A stretch of 43,827 nucleotides of DNA from assembly GCA_964502705.1 (NCBI GenBank), contig CAZCXZ010000013.1:1-43827 (forward strand), read 5' to 3'. Position 1 is the first letter of the stretch. Each line of letters opens with the position of its first letter. Below, piece after piece: positions 32,737 through 40,906 of this stretch. The notes under the pieces are model-generated. The model saw only the letters and a program-made list of their open reading frames with translations. It ran no database searches and had not been told where the DNA came from. A program made the translations under genes and the position numbers. This stretch comes from Berkiella sp964502705 (lineage in GTDB: Bacteria > Pseudomonadota > Gammaproteobacteria > Berkiellales > Berkiellaceae).

Positions 32737-33723
32737 ATGTCCATTTCAATCGTCAATAGTCTTTATCTTCCTCACGAAGGCACTAATACCCTTTTAGATA
32801 AGACCATTAAAGGCAGCTTGCGGCGTAAGGGACGACTAGGTGAGTCGCTAGACTATGATGAACAGCAATTGGCATGGCCTGCTAACCTTTTTACGCTGCA
32901 CCAAAGCACGCTCTACCAATCTTTAAGTCTCGACCTACAACAATGCATTGCGAAAACCTGCAATGACTTTGTCTTAACCGAATCTTACTTTATTGAAAAA
33001 GCAGGTTTAGCTTATTGTGCCAAAATGATAACGCTTGGCGAAACAACGGAAATCCGACAAATGTATGGCTTGATAGCGAGCGATGAAGCTGTGCATTTAT
33101 CGTGGCTTGCACCCTATTTAACGCATGATCAGCGTGTTACACCACAAGGAAAGTTTATTCAGCATATCTCTAATATGATTGAAGCCTGTGATGTGAATAC
33201 CTTGTATTTTCTGATCCAAACCGTATTAGAAGGCTGGGGTATCACCTATTACAAAACTCTAGGTAAAACCTGCCAATGGAATAGCTTACAGAGAACCTTA
33301 TTAGATATCGTGAAAGATGAAGCGATTCATCACAATACCGGCGTTGCGTTGTTTGATCCAGCCCGCTTAACGCAACAAGGACATGCATTTATTCATGATG
33401 GTATGAAGCGCTACGCTGACATTTTACGCAGCGGTGCCCATAACATTGTTGCATGCTGTGAACAACATTTGGGAGCACTTTCGTTACCTGAATTAACGGA
33501 ATTATTTCGTGCATTAGAAGCAGAACAATCGTCAGCAATCAAATTAAGAATATTAAAAAGTCTTATGCAGCAACCCGTTACAGCCTCAGCATTGGCTACA
33601 TTAGTAGAACAGGGCTATTTCACGCCCTACTCTCCTTCAGAATGTGCAAAAATCTATCAAGAACAACGAGGCGCTATGCTTCAGGAAAATAGCGATTCAA
33701 AAGAGCCAGTTTTCTCGTTTTGA
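32737..33723 (+). CDS. Ferritin-like diiron protein
   Basis: 328 residues, all helical, with the four-helix diiron ligand pattern: E in LTESYF (about 81), E-x-x-H in SDEAVHL (about 116-119), E in VLEGWG (about 164) and E-x-x-H in DEAIHH (about 195-198). This is the ligand set of R2-like oxidases, AurF-type N-oxygenases and related ferritin-superfamily oxidases. The final 100 residues form an extra helical domain. Substrate not deducible; an oxygenase or oxidase role is inferred from ligand geometry. AAGGCG lies 11 nt upstream of the ATG. The 3' end overlaps the convergent small membrane-protein gene by 50 bases. Confidence 0.75.
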   Translation: MSISIVNSLYLPHEGTNTLLDKTIKGSLRRKGRLGESLDYDEQQLAWPANLFTLHQSTLYQSLSLDLQQCIAKTCNDFVLTESYFIEKAGLAYCAKMITLGETTEIRQMYGLIASDEAVHLSWLAPYLTHDQRVTPQGKFIQHISNMIEACDVNTLYFLIQTVLEGWGITYYKTLGKTCQWNSLQRTLLDIVKDEAIHHNTGVALFDPARLTQQGHAFIHDGMKRYADILRSGAHNIVACCEQHLGALSLPELTELFRALEAEQSSAIKLRILKSLMQQPVTASALATLVEQGYFTPYSPSECAKIYQEQRGAMLQENSDSKEPVFSF

Positions 33724-33946
33724 GTAAATAGTCAAAGCCCGCACCCACAACCCCTGCTATGGCAGCAGTAATAAAGATTGAAACGTAAAGATCAAAGATT
33801 TCGCTAATGGTGTATAACAAATACCAACAAAGCAGAAATACAAAAAATGGCACGACCTTATTGAACAGGGTTTTATTTACATAGCATGGCACTAAGACAA
33901 GCAGCGACATGATGAAAAGCAAAGCACCTAACATGGCTACATACAT
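33674..33946 (-). CDS. Small three-segment membrane protein
   Basis: 90 residues, with hydrophobic segments at about 3-22, 30-50 and 54-72, and a short basic C-terminal end (LLKTRKLALLNRYFPEA). I recognise no family. The ATG is 3 bases from the stop of the PEBP gene upstream on the same strand, with GGGAG 8 nt before it inside that gene, so the two form an operon. The last 50 bases overlap the 3' end of the diiron gene on the other strand, so antisense effects between the two transcripts are possible. Confidence 0.65.
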   Translation of the reverse strand: MYVAMLGALLFIMSLLVLVPCYVNKTLFNKVVPFFVFLLCWYLLYTISEIFDLYVSIFITAAIAGVVGAGFDYLLKTRKLALLNRYFPEA

Positions 33947-33949
33947 TGT

Positions 33950-34417
33950 TTATGCTCCCATTTGCTTTTGATAGGTTCCCATCAGCTCTGTTGAGGCAAT
34001 TACGTGCCCTTCCATGGCCTTTAAAAGCGCTTCCTTATTTGGATTTTTTAAGTCTGGTAATACCGTATCTAATGCATAGAGTTTATGGAAGTAACGATGC
34101 CGCCCAATCGGGGGGCAGGGTCCACCGTAATTAGACTTATTCCAATTGTTTAAGCCGGGTAACGCGCCGTTTGGGATGCTGGTATTTTCTGCCAGACCTT
34201 TGCTTTTAGGATCTAAATTGTATAACACCCAATGTACCCAGGTCATTTTAGGGGCGTCAGGATCGGGTGCGTCAGGATCGTCAACAATTAAAACTAAGCT
34301 TTTAGCCCCATTTGGGATATCTTCCCAACTTAAGGGTGGAGAAATATCATCCCCTTCACAGGTGTATTGTGTGGGAATGGCGCCAAGATGCGTAAAGACA
34401 CTTGAAAGCAATTTCAT
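33950..34417 (-). CDS. ybhB: YbhB/YbcL-type PEBP (Raf kinase inhibitor-like) protein
   Basis: 155 residues matching bacterial phosphatidylethanolamine-binding-protein relatives over their whole length. YTCEGDDISPPLSWEDIP is the N-terminal pocket, VDDPDAPDPDAP with WVHWVLYNL is the conserved DPDAP/ligand loop, and YGGPCPPIGRHRYFHKLYAL is the GxRxPxP..HRY..-type motif. Cytoplasmic, no signal peptide. The exact role of the family in bacteria is not established. First gene of a two-gene operon with the small membrane protein. Confidence 0.93.
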   Translation of the reverse strand: MKLLSSVFTHLGAIPTQYTCEGDDISPPLSWEDIPNGAKSLVLIVDDPDAPDPDAPKMTWVHWVLYNLDPKSKGLAENTSIPNGALPGLNNWNKSNYGGPCPPIGRHRYFHKLYALDTVLPDLKNPNKEALLKAMEGHVIASTELMGTYQKQMGA

Positions 34418-34654
34418 TCAGTTGAACCCTTTTGACGTATTATCTTTGTGATTATAGCCTTTCGTGATCAGCTATACACCCAACAACGCATAAGCCATAT
34501 TTACATACAGCTTTTTTAGCACTTTACACTGCTATTTGATATAGAAAAGCATAAAAGTTCCCATTATTTAAACTTTTTTCCACTTAGTGTCGATTATTTG
34601 ACATGTGTCGCTGTAATTGGATTGTACTAAGCGATTGGTAAAGTGAGAATGATC

Positions 34655-35593
34655 ATGCTGAAAAAATCTCCTATTTTTGCATGCCTCCTAGTGGCCGTTG
34701 TGACATTACTAGGATCGACAGGCGCATCAGCGACTGTTAAAGGGATTTATATTAACCAAGGAACGCTTGAGAACTCTGCCAAGCTGAATGAAATCATTCG
34801 GGAGTCTAAAGCGGTTGGTATCAACACTTTCGTTGTGGATTTAGCGAAGGTGACACGAAACTACCAAAAGAATATTAACCTGATCAAGCAAAATGGCATT
34901 CGCTATGTTGCTAGAATTGTGGTATTCCCAGACGGTGGACGTGCTCAGCAGATCAAATCAACTGAGTATTGGAGAAGCAGAGGGAAATTAGTGGACACCG
35001 CTATCAAAATGGGGGCGGATGAGATCCAACTTGATTATATTCGATATTCGAGTAAACAAGCGCCATCTGCGCAAAATGCTAAAGATGTTAAAGAAGTCAT
35101 TAAATTCTTTAAACAACAGACAGCAATGCATAAGATACCTTTGCAAATTGATATTTTTGGCGAAGTGAGCTTTAAAGAGTCACCCCGTATTGGTCAAAAC
35201 ATTCAAATATTTGCTGATACGATCGATGCCGCTTGCCCAATGGTATATCCATCCCATTATCATCCTTATCAATCACACTCTAAAGAGCCTTATAAAACCG
35301 TTTATAAGTCTTTAGAAGCGCTGAAAAGTAAGTTTAATAACGGTAATACCCCTTTTAAACTCATACCCTACATCGAAGCATCAAACTATCATTATCGCAT
35401 GAATTCCGCTCAAAAATCGAAATATGTGTTAGAGCAAATTAAAGCGACTGAAGATGCTAAAGCAGATGGCTGGTTTGTGTGGAGCCCTACTAACTCTTAC
35501 ACCAGCTTATTTAATGCGCTGAAAAATCGCTCGGGCCACGCTGTGACGACTGTGAAAGCGAATGATAAAGCTAAAGCGACGATTGTTAATTAA
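34655..35593 (+). CDS. Secreted DUF4015-type putative glycoside hydrolase
   Basis: 312 residues. The signal peptide MLKKSPIFACLLVAVVTLLG is followed by an Ala-x-Ala-type cleavage near GASA. The mature domain begins VKGIYINQGTLENSAKL and has the TIM-barrel landmarks of DUF4015, the putative glycosyl hydrolases related to GH13-like barrels: GINTFVVDLA, YVARIVVFPD, ADEIQLDYIRY (catalytic-type Asp/Tyr), LQIDIFGEV and CPMVYPSHY. The substrate is unknown. ATG 34655 is preferred (GTGAG 7 nt upstream); ATG 34649 and GTG 34643 are in frame. A bidirectional hairpin separates it from hipT. Confidence 0.82.
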   Translation: MLKKSPIFACLLVAVVTLLGSTGASATVKGIYINQGTLENSAKLNEIIRESKAVGINTFVVDLAKVTRNYQKNINLIKQNGIRYVARIVVFPDGGRAQQIKSTEYWRSRGKLVDTAIKMGADEIQLDYIRYSSKQAPSAQNAKDVKEVIKFFKQQTAMHKIPLQIDIFGEVSFKESPRIGQNIQIFADTIDAACPMVYPSHYHPYQSHSKEPYKTVYKSLEALKSKFNNGNTPFKLIPYIEASNYHYRMNSAQKSKYVLEQIKATEDAKADGWFVWSPTNSYTSLFNALKNRSGHAVTTVKANDKAKATIVN

Positions 35594-35608
35594 TAAGTAG
35601 TACGAATG

Positions 35609-35639
35609 GGCCTTAATGCATCACCCCTGCATTGAGGCC
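35609..35639. terminator. Bidirectional terminator
   Basis: GGCCTTAATGCA (35609-35620) pairs with TGCATTGAGGCC (35628-35639) with one G-T wobble around TCACCCC. It lies between the convergent DUF4015 gene and hipT, whose stop codon begins at the next base. Confidence 0.8.
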
Positions 35640-36552
35640 TTATTCGATCAGCGTCTTTAAACGATTTTCCATTAATGTCTGATACTTATCTTTAAGTTCA
35701 TCATTTAAAAAACTCACCTTTATTAAATCAAACCAAGCACTTTGCGCTTTTTCAAGCAAACTTAATTTATCGTTGATCACCGTAGAGGGTAACTTTAAGA
35801 TGGTGACTGCAAAATAATCCAGAAAATCTTTGCGCCGCAAATTGCGTTTACGACCATTTAATGTCAAAGCAATTTCTTCCTTCGNNNNNNNNNNAGTCGT
35901 AAGCTGGCGCTAGACCTGTGATACCATCCCGAGTAATAAGGGCATAATTTTTTAAATGCATATCTTCATTACCAATAATGAAATTAAATAACACACGCAA
36001 AAGTAATTCAGCCTTTTGGATTGCTGGGAAGGTGCAGTATTGTTCAATCACATGCACCACTTTCTCCATGGAATAACGGTATTTAGTTTCTCTGTCTAAC
36101 CCGGCCAATTGTGCAAAGTCTTCCATGGCAATTTTTTTCTTACGCGGGCTTCTATCAAATCGTTTAATAAAATAGGTGAAGGATTGATCTTTGGAATAGA
36201 CCAAACCATGTAAAGGCACTTCAATGTCGATGATTTTTGCCATACGCATGGAAAGATCTTCATTTTCAGGTGCTTGCTCATACAATGCACTTTGGGGTTT
36301 TAAGATATAAAGCCCACCACTATCAACGACATTAAAGCGATTGTTAGGCACATCTAAAATGGCACTTAATTTAGGCTGCACGCCTTGAATCGACATTTTA
36401 TCGGCTCTTGCCAAGGCTTCATTTTGCAATTCTTTGGCTGAGAAGGGTAAATCATCTAGATCTGTTAATTTTGGCGATAACCATTTCAACCCTTTTGTAG
36501 AGTATTTCTCTGTGGTTTCAATTGGTTCATAGGTAATTGGGCAATATTTCAT
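35640..36552 (-). CDS. hipT: HipT-type kinase toxin, interrupted by an assembly gap
   Basis: Kinase of the three-gene HipBST system. The first part (219 residues to the gap) has the Gly-rich loop with a possible autophosphorylation Ser (S54 in MSIQGVQPKLS), ATP Lys K85 in YILKPQ, catalytic GNEDMHLKN (194-202) and metal Asp in PAYD (216-219). Ten N follow at 35885-35894. Beyond them the protein continues in another frame as KEEIALTLNGRKRNLRRKDF to the C-terminus. Both sides read as one HipT, so the apparent frame change reflects an unknown gap length and not a real frameshift. HipT kinases phosphorylate TrpS in E. coli O127. Its ATG overlaps the hipS stop by 4 nt. Confidence 0.87.
35885..35894. 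other. Assembly gap (10 N)
   Basis: Ten unresolved bases inside hipT, just after the metal-binding PAYD motif. The flanking sequence encodes matching halves of HipT in different frames, so the true gap length is not 10. It probably needs codons for the LLNT-like segment that normally follows the D. Confidence 0.95.
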
Positions 36553-36857
36553 AGCTCACCTTCCACCGTCACTGCACCTACTAAATCTTTGCCCACGGTC
36601 ACGAGCTGTGAAAATAAGTCTTTGCGGTCGATTTTTGCATTTTTTAGCAAGGCTTCAAGCAACATCCCTTCAGGCAATAACCCATCAAAAAAGGGAGGGA
36701 ACCCCTTGTAAGCAAAGCGTTGTTTATTGACGGGCATGGTGAGCGAAATGGGGGGCCCTTGGTAGTTTGTATCGTAAACAAACTCATACCCACCCTCTTC
36801 TTTTTCGAGTAATAATCCAGCATAGATGCCATGGTTTAATATACGCGCTTCACGCAT
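36549..36857 (-). CDS. hipS: HipS-type antitoxin (HipA N-terminal subdomain-like)
   Basis: 102 residues equivalent to the small N-terminal subdomain that is fused in full-length HipA: ARILNHGIYAGLLLEKEEGG, then PISLTMPVNKQRF and PPFFDGLLPEGMLLEALLK, the typical F-F-x-N/D-L-L-P-E-G signature. In characterised HipBST modules this separate HipS is the neutralising antitoxin while HipB mainly binds DNA. It overlaps hipB by 8 nt upstream and hipT by 4 nt downstream, so all three are translationally coupled. Complete and probably functional. Confidence 0.9.
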   Translation of the reverse strand: MREARILNHGIYAGLLLEKEEGGYEFVYDTNYQGPPISLTMPVNKQRFAYKGFPPFFDGLLPEGMLLEALLKNAKIDRKDLFSQLVTVGKDLVGAVTVEGEL

Positions 36858-37089
36858 TATTTACCGCCATTTGTGCAAGTAAAGGGCTAGATAATTGAAT
36901 TTGAATGTTTAAAACGCCAAGTACTTTTAATAGCGTGTTTAATTGAATGCTTTCTTTGGCATGTTCAATGTCATATATCACGGTTTTACCAACGCCCGCA
37001 TACTTGGCCAAGTCTTGTTGGCTTAACCCCGCTTGTTTACGGTGTTGACGTATAACATCGGCTAAATACGAAAAGAAGGTTGCTTCCAT
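36850..37089 (-). CDS. hipB: HipB-type XRE regulator of hipBST
   Basis: 79 residues with an XRE helix-turn-helix: VIRQHRKQAGLSQQDLAKYAG followed by VGKTVIYDIEHAKESIQLNT. It binds operator DNA and contributes to HipT inhibition. Its own promoter (-35 TTGACA, -10 TATATT) overlaps one of three repeated 20-bp palindromic operators directly upstream, giving a clear autoregulation picture. First gene of the operon hipB-hipS-hipT. Only distantly similar to the other HipB at 6792, so the two modules are not recent copies of each other. Confidence 0.9.
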   Translation of the reverse strand: MEATFFSYLADVIRQHRKQAGLSQQDLAKYAGVGKTVIYDIEHAKESIQLNTLLKVLGVLNIQIQLSSPLLAQMAVNNA

Positions 37090-37106
37090 GAATATGATAC
37101 CTTGAT

Positions 37107-37259
37107 ATTACCGCTATAACAGTAATATAGGTTCATTTTTAGTTGATTGTCAATGAAATTGGACATAAAATGTGAAATATTACCGCTTCAGCAGTAAAAA
37201 TACTCGTTTTTATAATATAACTAGTCTGAAATAGTTGAAATTGCTGCTATAGCAGTAAA
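37107..37259 (-). promoter_or_regulatory. hipBST promoter with three operator palindromes
   Basis: Three 20-bp sites share the pattern ATTACYGCTNNAGCAGTAAW: ATTACCGCTATAACAGTAAT (37107-37126), ATTACCGCTTCAGCAGTAAA (37179-37198) and ATTGCTGCTATAGCAGTAAA (37240-37259). On the minus strand TTGACA (37148-37153) and TATATT (37124-37129), 18 bp apart, form a sigma-70 promoter whose -10 overlaps the first site. Binding of HipB or the HipBST complex there would block RNA polymerase; the distal sites allow cooperative binding. Confidence 0.85.
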
Positions 37260-37268
37260 AAAGTAGGC

Positions 37269-37778
37269 TTATTTCTTCTTTTCGAGGGTAATGTGCTTGC
37301 CTACGATCAGCATATAGGCATTTTCATTTTCTTTGAGTAATTGGCTAGCGAGCTGTTGAATTTTCTCAGAAAGCGGTTCATTGGATTTTATCACTTTTTG
37401 ACCTAGTGGCGTTTTATAAAATTGAATCAAAGCGAGTAATTCATCGAGAGTGTAATACTCCGAATAGGCAGATGCTAAGTTTGCCATCATTTTCTTAGAT
37501 CCAAAAAGCTCGTAAAAGAACTGTTTCAAATCAGAAGTTAACTCTGGCGTAATTAGCTTTTTATTCTTAGGGCTTTTCTGCAGGTTCTCAGTGATCTTTT
37601 CTACGGCAGCATCAGAGGCATTTTTGCTAAAATTGGTAACCTCTGCCCATTGGCTCATTAAGTTCACATATTCGGGGCTGGGCTTGTTGCTAGCAAAAGC
37701 TTGCAAACAAAAGGTAACCAACACCAGCGTAATGGCTGTACGCAAGGTTTGTGTGATTGATGCTGTGATTACATACAT
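37269..37778 (-). CDS. DUF2059-family secreted protein
   Basis: 169 residues. The signal peptide is at about 1-29 (LRTAITLVLVTFCLQAFA, cleavage near AFA-SN). The C-terminal domain is DUF2059: MMANLASAYSEYYTLDELLA then LIQFYKTPLGQKVIKSNEP, the invariant FY.tPlG.K motif of this family of helical periplasmic proteins, whose function is unknown. Single gene; its 3' end abuts the third hip operator, about 10 bases away. The length fits the family and no defect is seen. Confidence 0.88.
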   Translation of the reverse strand: MYVITASITQTLRTAITLVLVTFCLQAFASNKPSPEYVNLMSQWAEVTNFSKNASDAAVEKITENLQKSPKNKKLITPELTSDLKQFFYELFGSKKMMANLASAYSEYYTLDELLALIQFYKTPLGQKVIKSNEPLSEKIQQLASQLLKENENAYMLIVGKHITLEKKK

Positions 37779-38013
37779 AGCTCAAATGCCTAATGTGAAT
37801 GCTTACCCTATTAAGGATAGCAATTTCCAGGAAATATCGTTAAAACAAGCAAACTGAAAAAGTTCCAATTAAATTAATATTTTTATTCGATTCTAGTACT
37901 CCTGGGTATTGTTAAGTGACTTGGCATTTGTATAGCATAAAGATTAAATAGCTATTTTGTTATTGATTTAATTGCAAGTACAAAGGTCCAATAGCATTGG
38001 GCAATAAGGGTGT

Positions 38014-39888
38014 ATGAGCACAATTAAAGAAGCAACAACCCCCGATAATGCAGAAAATCTGCTTGAGTTGAAACTCAACTTCGAAAACTATTTAGGCGAT
38101 ATCTATATCCCTATCGCTAATATCATTTTTCCTTACGAAGATATGTCGACGCCATTTGATAGTGCCTTTTTTGATTATCTGGCAGAAGATATAAAAGCAT
38201 TCGAAGAAAAAATTGCCAATTTAAAATTACTGGAAAAGGCCGATGGTGCTCCCAACTTCATTAATGCGTCATTTGAAGAATTGCTGGATACGCCAGTCGA
38301 TCAAGGCGCAGATGCGGCAAGAAATGTGTCGGTTAATACCAATGCAGGTGAAGTGAATTCGCAAGCGAATGACTTATCGACCGGAAATGCTTTAAATTCT
38401 TCTGGTACTTATCAACTGTATAGTATTAATACAGTACCGATTGCTAGTATAACTTCAGGCTCAACATCCACAACGACTTCTAATGTTGCCACGCAATATT
38501 ACATGGTGAATACCAGCAGCAGTGCTGAATCACAAGGATTCGCAGCAAGAATGTTTAGTTTTGAAGCATTAGCAGTCAATGTTGGTGTGGGTAAACTTCG
38601 TTCGCTATTGGATAATCCAAATTTTATAGGTAAAGTGCTTACATTAGAGGGGATTTCAGATAGTCCAAATGGTCCATTTAATCTGTCAAAATTAGATGAA
38701 AATGGCAATGTGGTTCCAATCAGCCTACGTGGTGGTACTATTACGGAGTATGCCAATGGTACCTTTGATTTTCAAAGTAACCATCTATTTCCTCAAGCCA
38801 GTCAATTTTACTATCAGGTTAAAGATGCCAATGGCAATCTGACAGTGAATGAAGTCCATATTTCAGAAATACAAAATCAAACATATTTTATTGATGCATA
38901 TTATAGTTTAATACTTGATCAAACGAGTTTTAGTATCACTGGATCGTTACTATTAGGTGATGCTGGAGCGCCAGGAACGACACTGTCTGTAAATTCAATT
39001 GAACCAGACTTTGACAGTAATAATGTATTTCAACAGGTGAATGCATCACTTACCCTAGATGATGTGTTGAGTAACTTCACAGATTCATTCACAATTAATC
39101 CAGATGGTACATTTACCTTTAGCGCTGTCGCTCAAGGTCAGATCAATTCTATTGACTCAGGTAGTTTAGATTTCTTTGTGAATGATGGGCAAGGCAATTC
39201 TGTCTTGGCAAGTGCTTTCTTTGATTTTGCTGTTCATACTGAAAGCCGCGATGAAAATGGCGATGGCAGTGACGGTGACAATGGCAGCGGTAGTGTAAAA
39301 CCGGTTGTTTTGGACTTCGCTGGCGATGGTATACATCTTCTATCCCCTTCGCAATCAGCGGTAACACTGGGATCCTTAAATGGTTCTGATAGCATTGAAA
39401 AAGTAGGTTGGGTAGCCAATGATGATGGCATTTTAATGTATGATCCTAAAGGACACGGCGAGTTTAGTAGTTTAAGCCAAATTGCCTTTGCCTCCTATTT
39501 ACCAGGTGCAAAAACCGATTTAGAAGGTTTAAAGGCGTTTGATAGTAATCATGATAGTGTGCTAGATAATCTAGATAAAAGCTTTAATGATTTCGGTGTG
39601 TTATTTGCCGATGGAAAATATGAAACCTTAGATCAACTGGGCATTGTTTCGATTTCACTGGAATCCAACAATCAAGTGGTTATTAAAGACGGCAATACGA
39701 TTTATGGAGAATCATCTTACCAAACCAGTAGCGGTAAAGTGCTTACTGTTGCTGATGTAGGGTTGGGAGTGGCAGTTGCTTCCAGCAATCCGCCACAGGA
39801 CGTTTCCTCCCCTTCTTCTCAAGTCTCACCAGCGCCAATCCAAGAGCAAGTTCAGCAGGCAGTGCAGGAAGTTGTTCAACTCGTATAA
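38014..39888 (+). CDS. Large secreted RTX/T1SS-like repeat protein
   Basis: 624 residues with no classical signal peptide and AAGGG just upstream of the ATG. Residues about 200-420 contain two beta-sandwich (cadherin/VCBS-like) domains: YQVKDANGNLTVNEVHISEI, and INPDGTFTFSAVAQGQINS with FFVNDGQGNSVLASAFFDF. Then comes a short Asp/Gly linker (SRDENGDGSDGDNGSGSV) and a region typical of RTX/hemolysin-type proteins. That region includes KPVVLDFAGDGIHLLSPSQS, IEKVGWVANDDGILMYDPKG and an EF-hand-like FDSNHDSVLDNLDKSF. The C-terminus is Ser/Pro/Gln-rich, ending in a hydrophobic helix (VQQAVQEVVQLV), as in type I substrates. A likely adhesin or surface protein; exporter genes are absent. Confidence 0.75.
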   Translation: MSTIKEATTPDNAENLLELKLNFENYLGDIYIPIANIIFPYEDMSTPFDSAFFDYLAEDIKAFEEKIANLKLLEKADGAPNFINASFEELLDTPVDQGADAARNVSVNTNAGEVNSQANDLSTGNALNSSGTYQLYSINTVPIASITSGSTSTTTSNVATQYYMVNTSSSAESQGFAARMFSFEALAVNVGVGKLRSLLDNPNFIGKVLTLEGISDSPNGPFNLSKLDENGNVVPISLRGGTITEYANGTFDFQSNHLFPQASQFYYQVKDANGNLTVNEVHISEIQNQTYFIDAYYSLILDQTSFSITGSLLLGDAGAPGTTLSVNSIEPDFDSNNVFQQVNASLTLDDVLSNFTDSFTINPDGTFTFSAVAQGQINSIDSGSLDFFVNDGQGNSVLASAFFDFAVHTESRDENGDGSDGDNGSGSVKPVVLDFAGDGIHLLSPSQSAVTLGSLNGSDSIEKVGWVANDDGILMYDPKGHGEFSSLSQIAFASYLPGAKTDLEGLKAFDSNHDSVLDNLDKSFNDFGVLFADGKYETLDQLGIVSISLESNNQVVIKDGNTIYGESSYQTSSGKVLTVADVGLGVAVASSNPPQDVSSPSSQVSPAPIQEQVQQAVQEVVQLV

Positions 39889-39914
39889 CCTAGTTTAAGA
39901 CAAAGACATAACAG

Positions 39915-40844
39915 TTAAGGGCGATGGCTTTTTTTAGCATCTCGTTCATCTCTTTCAGGTGATAAATCATCTGAGCATGGGTTCTGCGAGCTCGCTGCAC
40001 CACTCGAGAACTGTAGCACTTGGGTAAACGAATGCTGATCTGGTGTTAATTTAGAAGGTTCTTCAAGACACGCTAAAAGATTTGAAAGAAGCGATTTGTT
40101 TGTTCTTGTGGCAAATTTTAATACTTCATTTTGCTGTCCGCTAAAGCCGCTGAGCGGGATGTTATTACGGGCGGCAAACTCTCGCAGAGTTTCAACCAAC
40201 TCAATTTCATAATCATACGGCTCACTTCTATAGTCTTCTCTATGATAGATATCATTGAGTCTATCTCTAAAAAACGCCAAAAAGCCATCAGGATATTGCG
40301 TAAATATCTCGCAAACAGAATCTATTTTCAACAATCGATTCACAATCTCGAGTTTTCTATAGATCACTGCCCAATTAAGCGCGTCGCTGCTTAGTGCGGC
40401 TGCAGTCTCGGTTGCTGTAGGGATCTCGAGCAATCGATTCACAATCGCAAGGTGTCCTTTTTTCACGGCAGCCCAAAGTAAGAGGTTGCCTCTTGTGGTT
40501 GCCATAGCGGCCACTACCGGAATCTCAAGCAATCGATTCACAACCCCAAGGTCTCCATGACTCGTAGCCCAATGAAGCGCGGCATTGTTTAGTGCGGCCG
40601 CATGTTCGGTTACCGCCGGGATCTTGAGCAATCGATTCACAATAGCAAGGTGTCCATTTCTCGCGGCGATACGAAGTGCTTCATTGTCATTTGCAGCCGC
40701 ATACGCCGCGACCTCTGGATCCTCTAGCAATTGATTGACTCTATCCAGGTTTCCTTCACAAGTAGCTTGAATCAGTTCTTGCCACGCTGGAATGATGACA
40801 TGCGGTAGTTCATTGTTGTTTTGTTCAAAAATAGAGTCAATCAT
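39915..40844 (-). CDS. Ankyrin-repeat protein, shorter paralogue
   Basis: 309 residues from the preferred ATG at 40844 (GAGG 6 nt upstream; ATGs at 40856-40859 precede it). About five 33-residue ankyrin units (VNRLLEIP..., NNAALHWATSHGDLGVVNRL) lie in the first 165 residues. The C-terminal ~110 are nearly the same as in the longer neighbour (NNIPLSGFSGQQNEVLKFAT, QVLQFSSGAASSQNPCSDDL, SPERDERDAKKSHRP). It is a tandem duplicate of the gene at 40907, with fewer repeats. Probably a translocated protein-binding effector. Convergent with the RTX-like gene 27 bases away. Confidence 0.85.
   Translation of the reverse strand: MIDSIFEQNNNELPHVIIPAWQELIQATCEGNLDRVNQLLEDPEVAAYAAANDNEALRIAARNGHLAIVNRLLKIPAVTEHAAALNNAALHWATSHGDLGVVNRLLEIPVVAAMATTRGNLLLWAAVKKGHLAIVNRLLEIPTATETAAALSSDALNWAVIYRKLEIVNRLLKIDSVCEIFTQYPDGFLAFFRDRLNDIYHREDYRSEPYDYEIELVETLREFAARNNIPLSGFSGQQNEVLKFATRTNKSLLSNLLACLEEPSKLTPDQHSFTQVLQFSSGAASSQNPCSDDLSPERDERDAKKSHRP
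40325..40735. repeat. Ankyrin-encoding 99-bp repeats, short gene
   Basis: Four to five units of about 99 bp, recognised by the recurring GCAATCGATTCACAAT core (for example near 40430, 40530 and 40630). They are less uniform than those of the neighbouring gene. Confidence 0.8.
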
Positions 40845-40906
40845 ATTAAACCTCATCATCTTTTAACTTCATTTGCTTAGCGACAACATTACCATCGACA
40901 AAAAAG

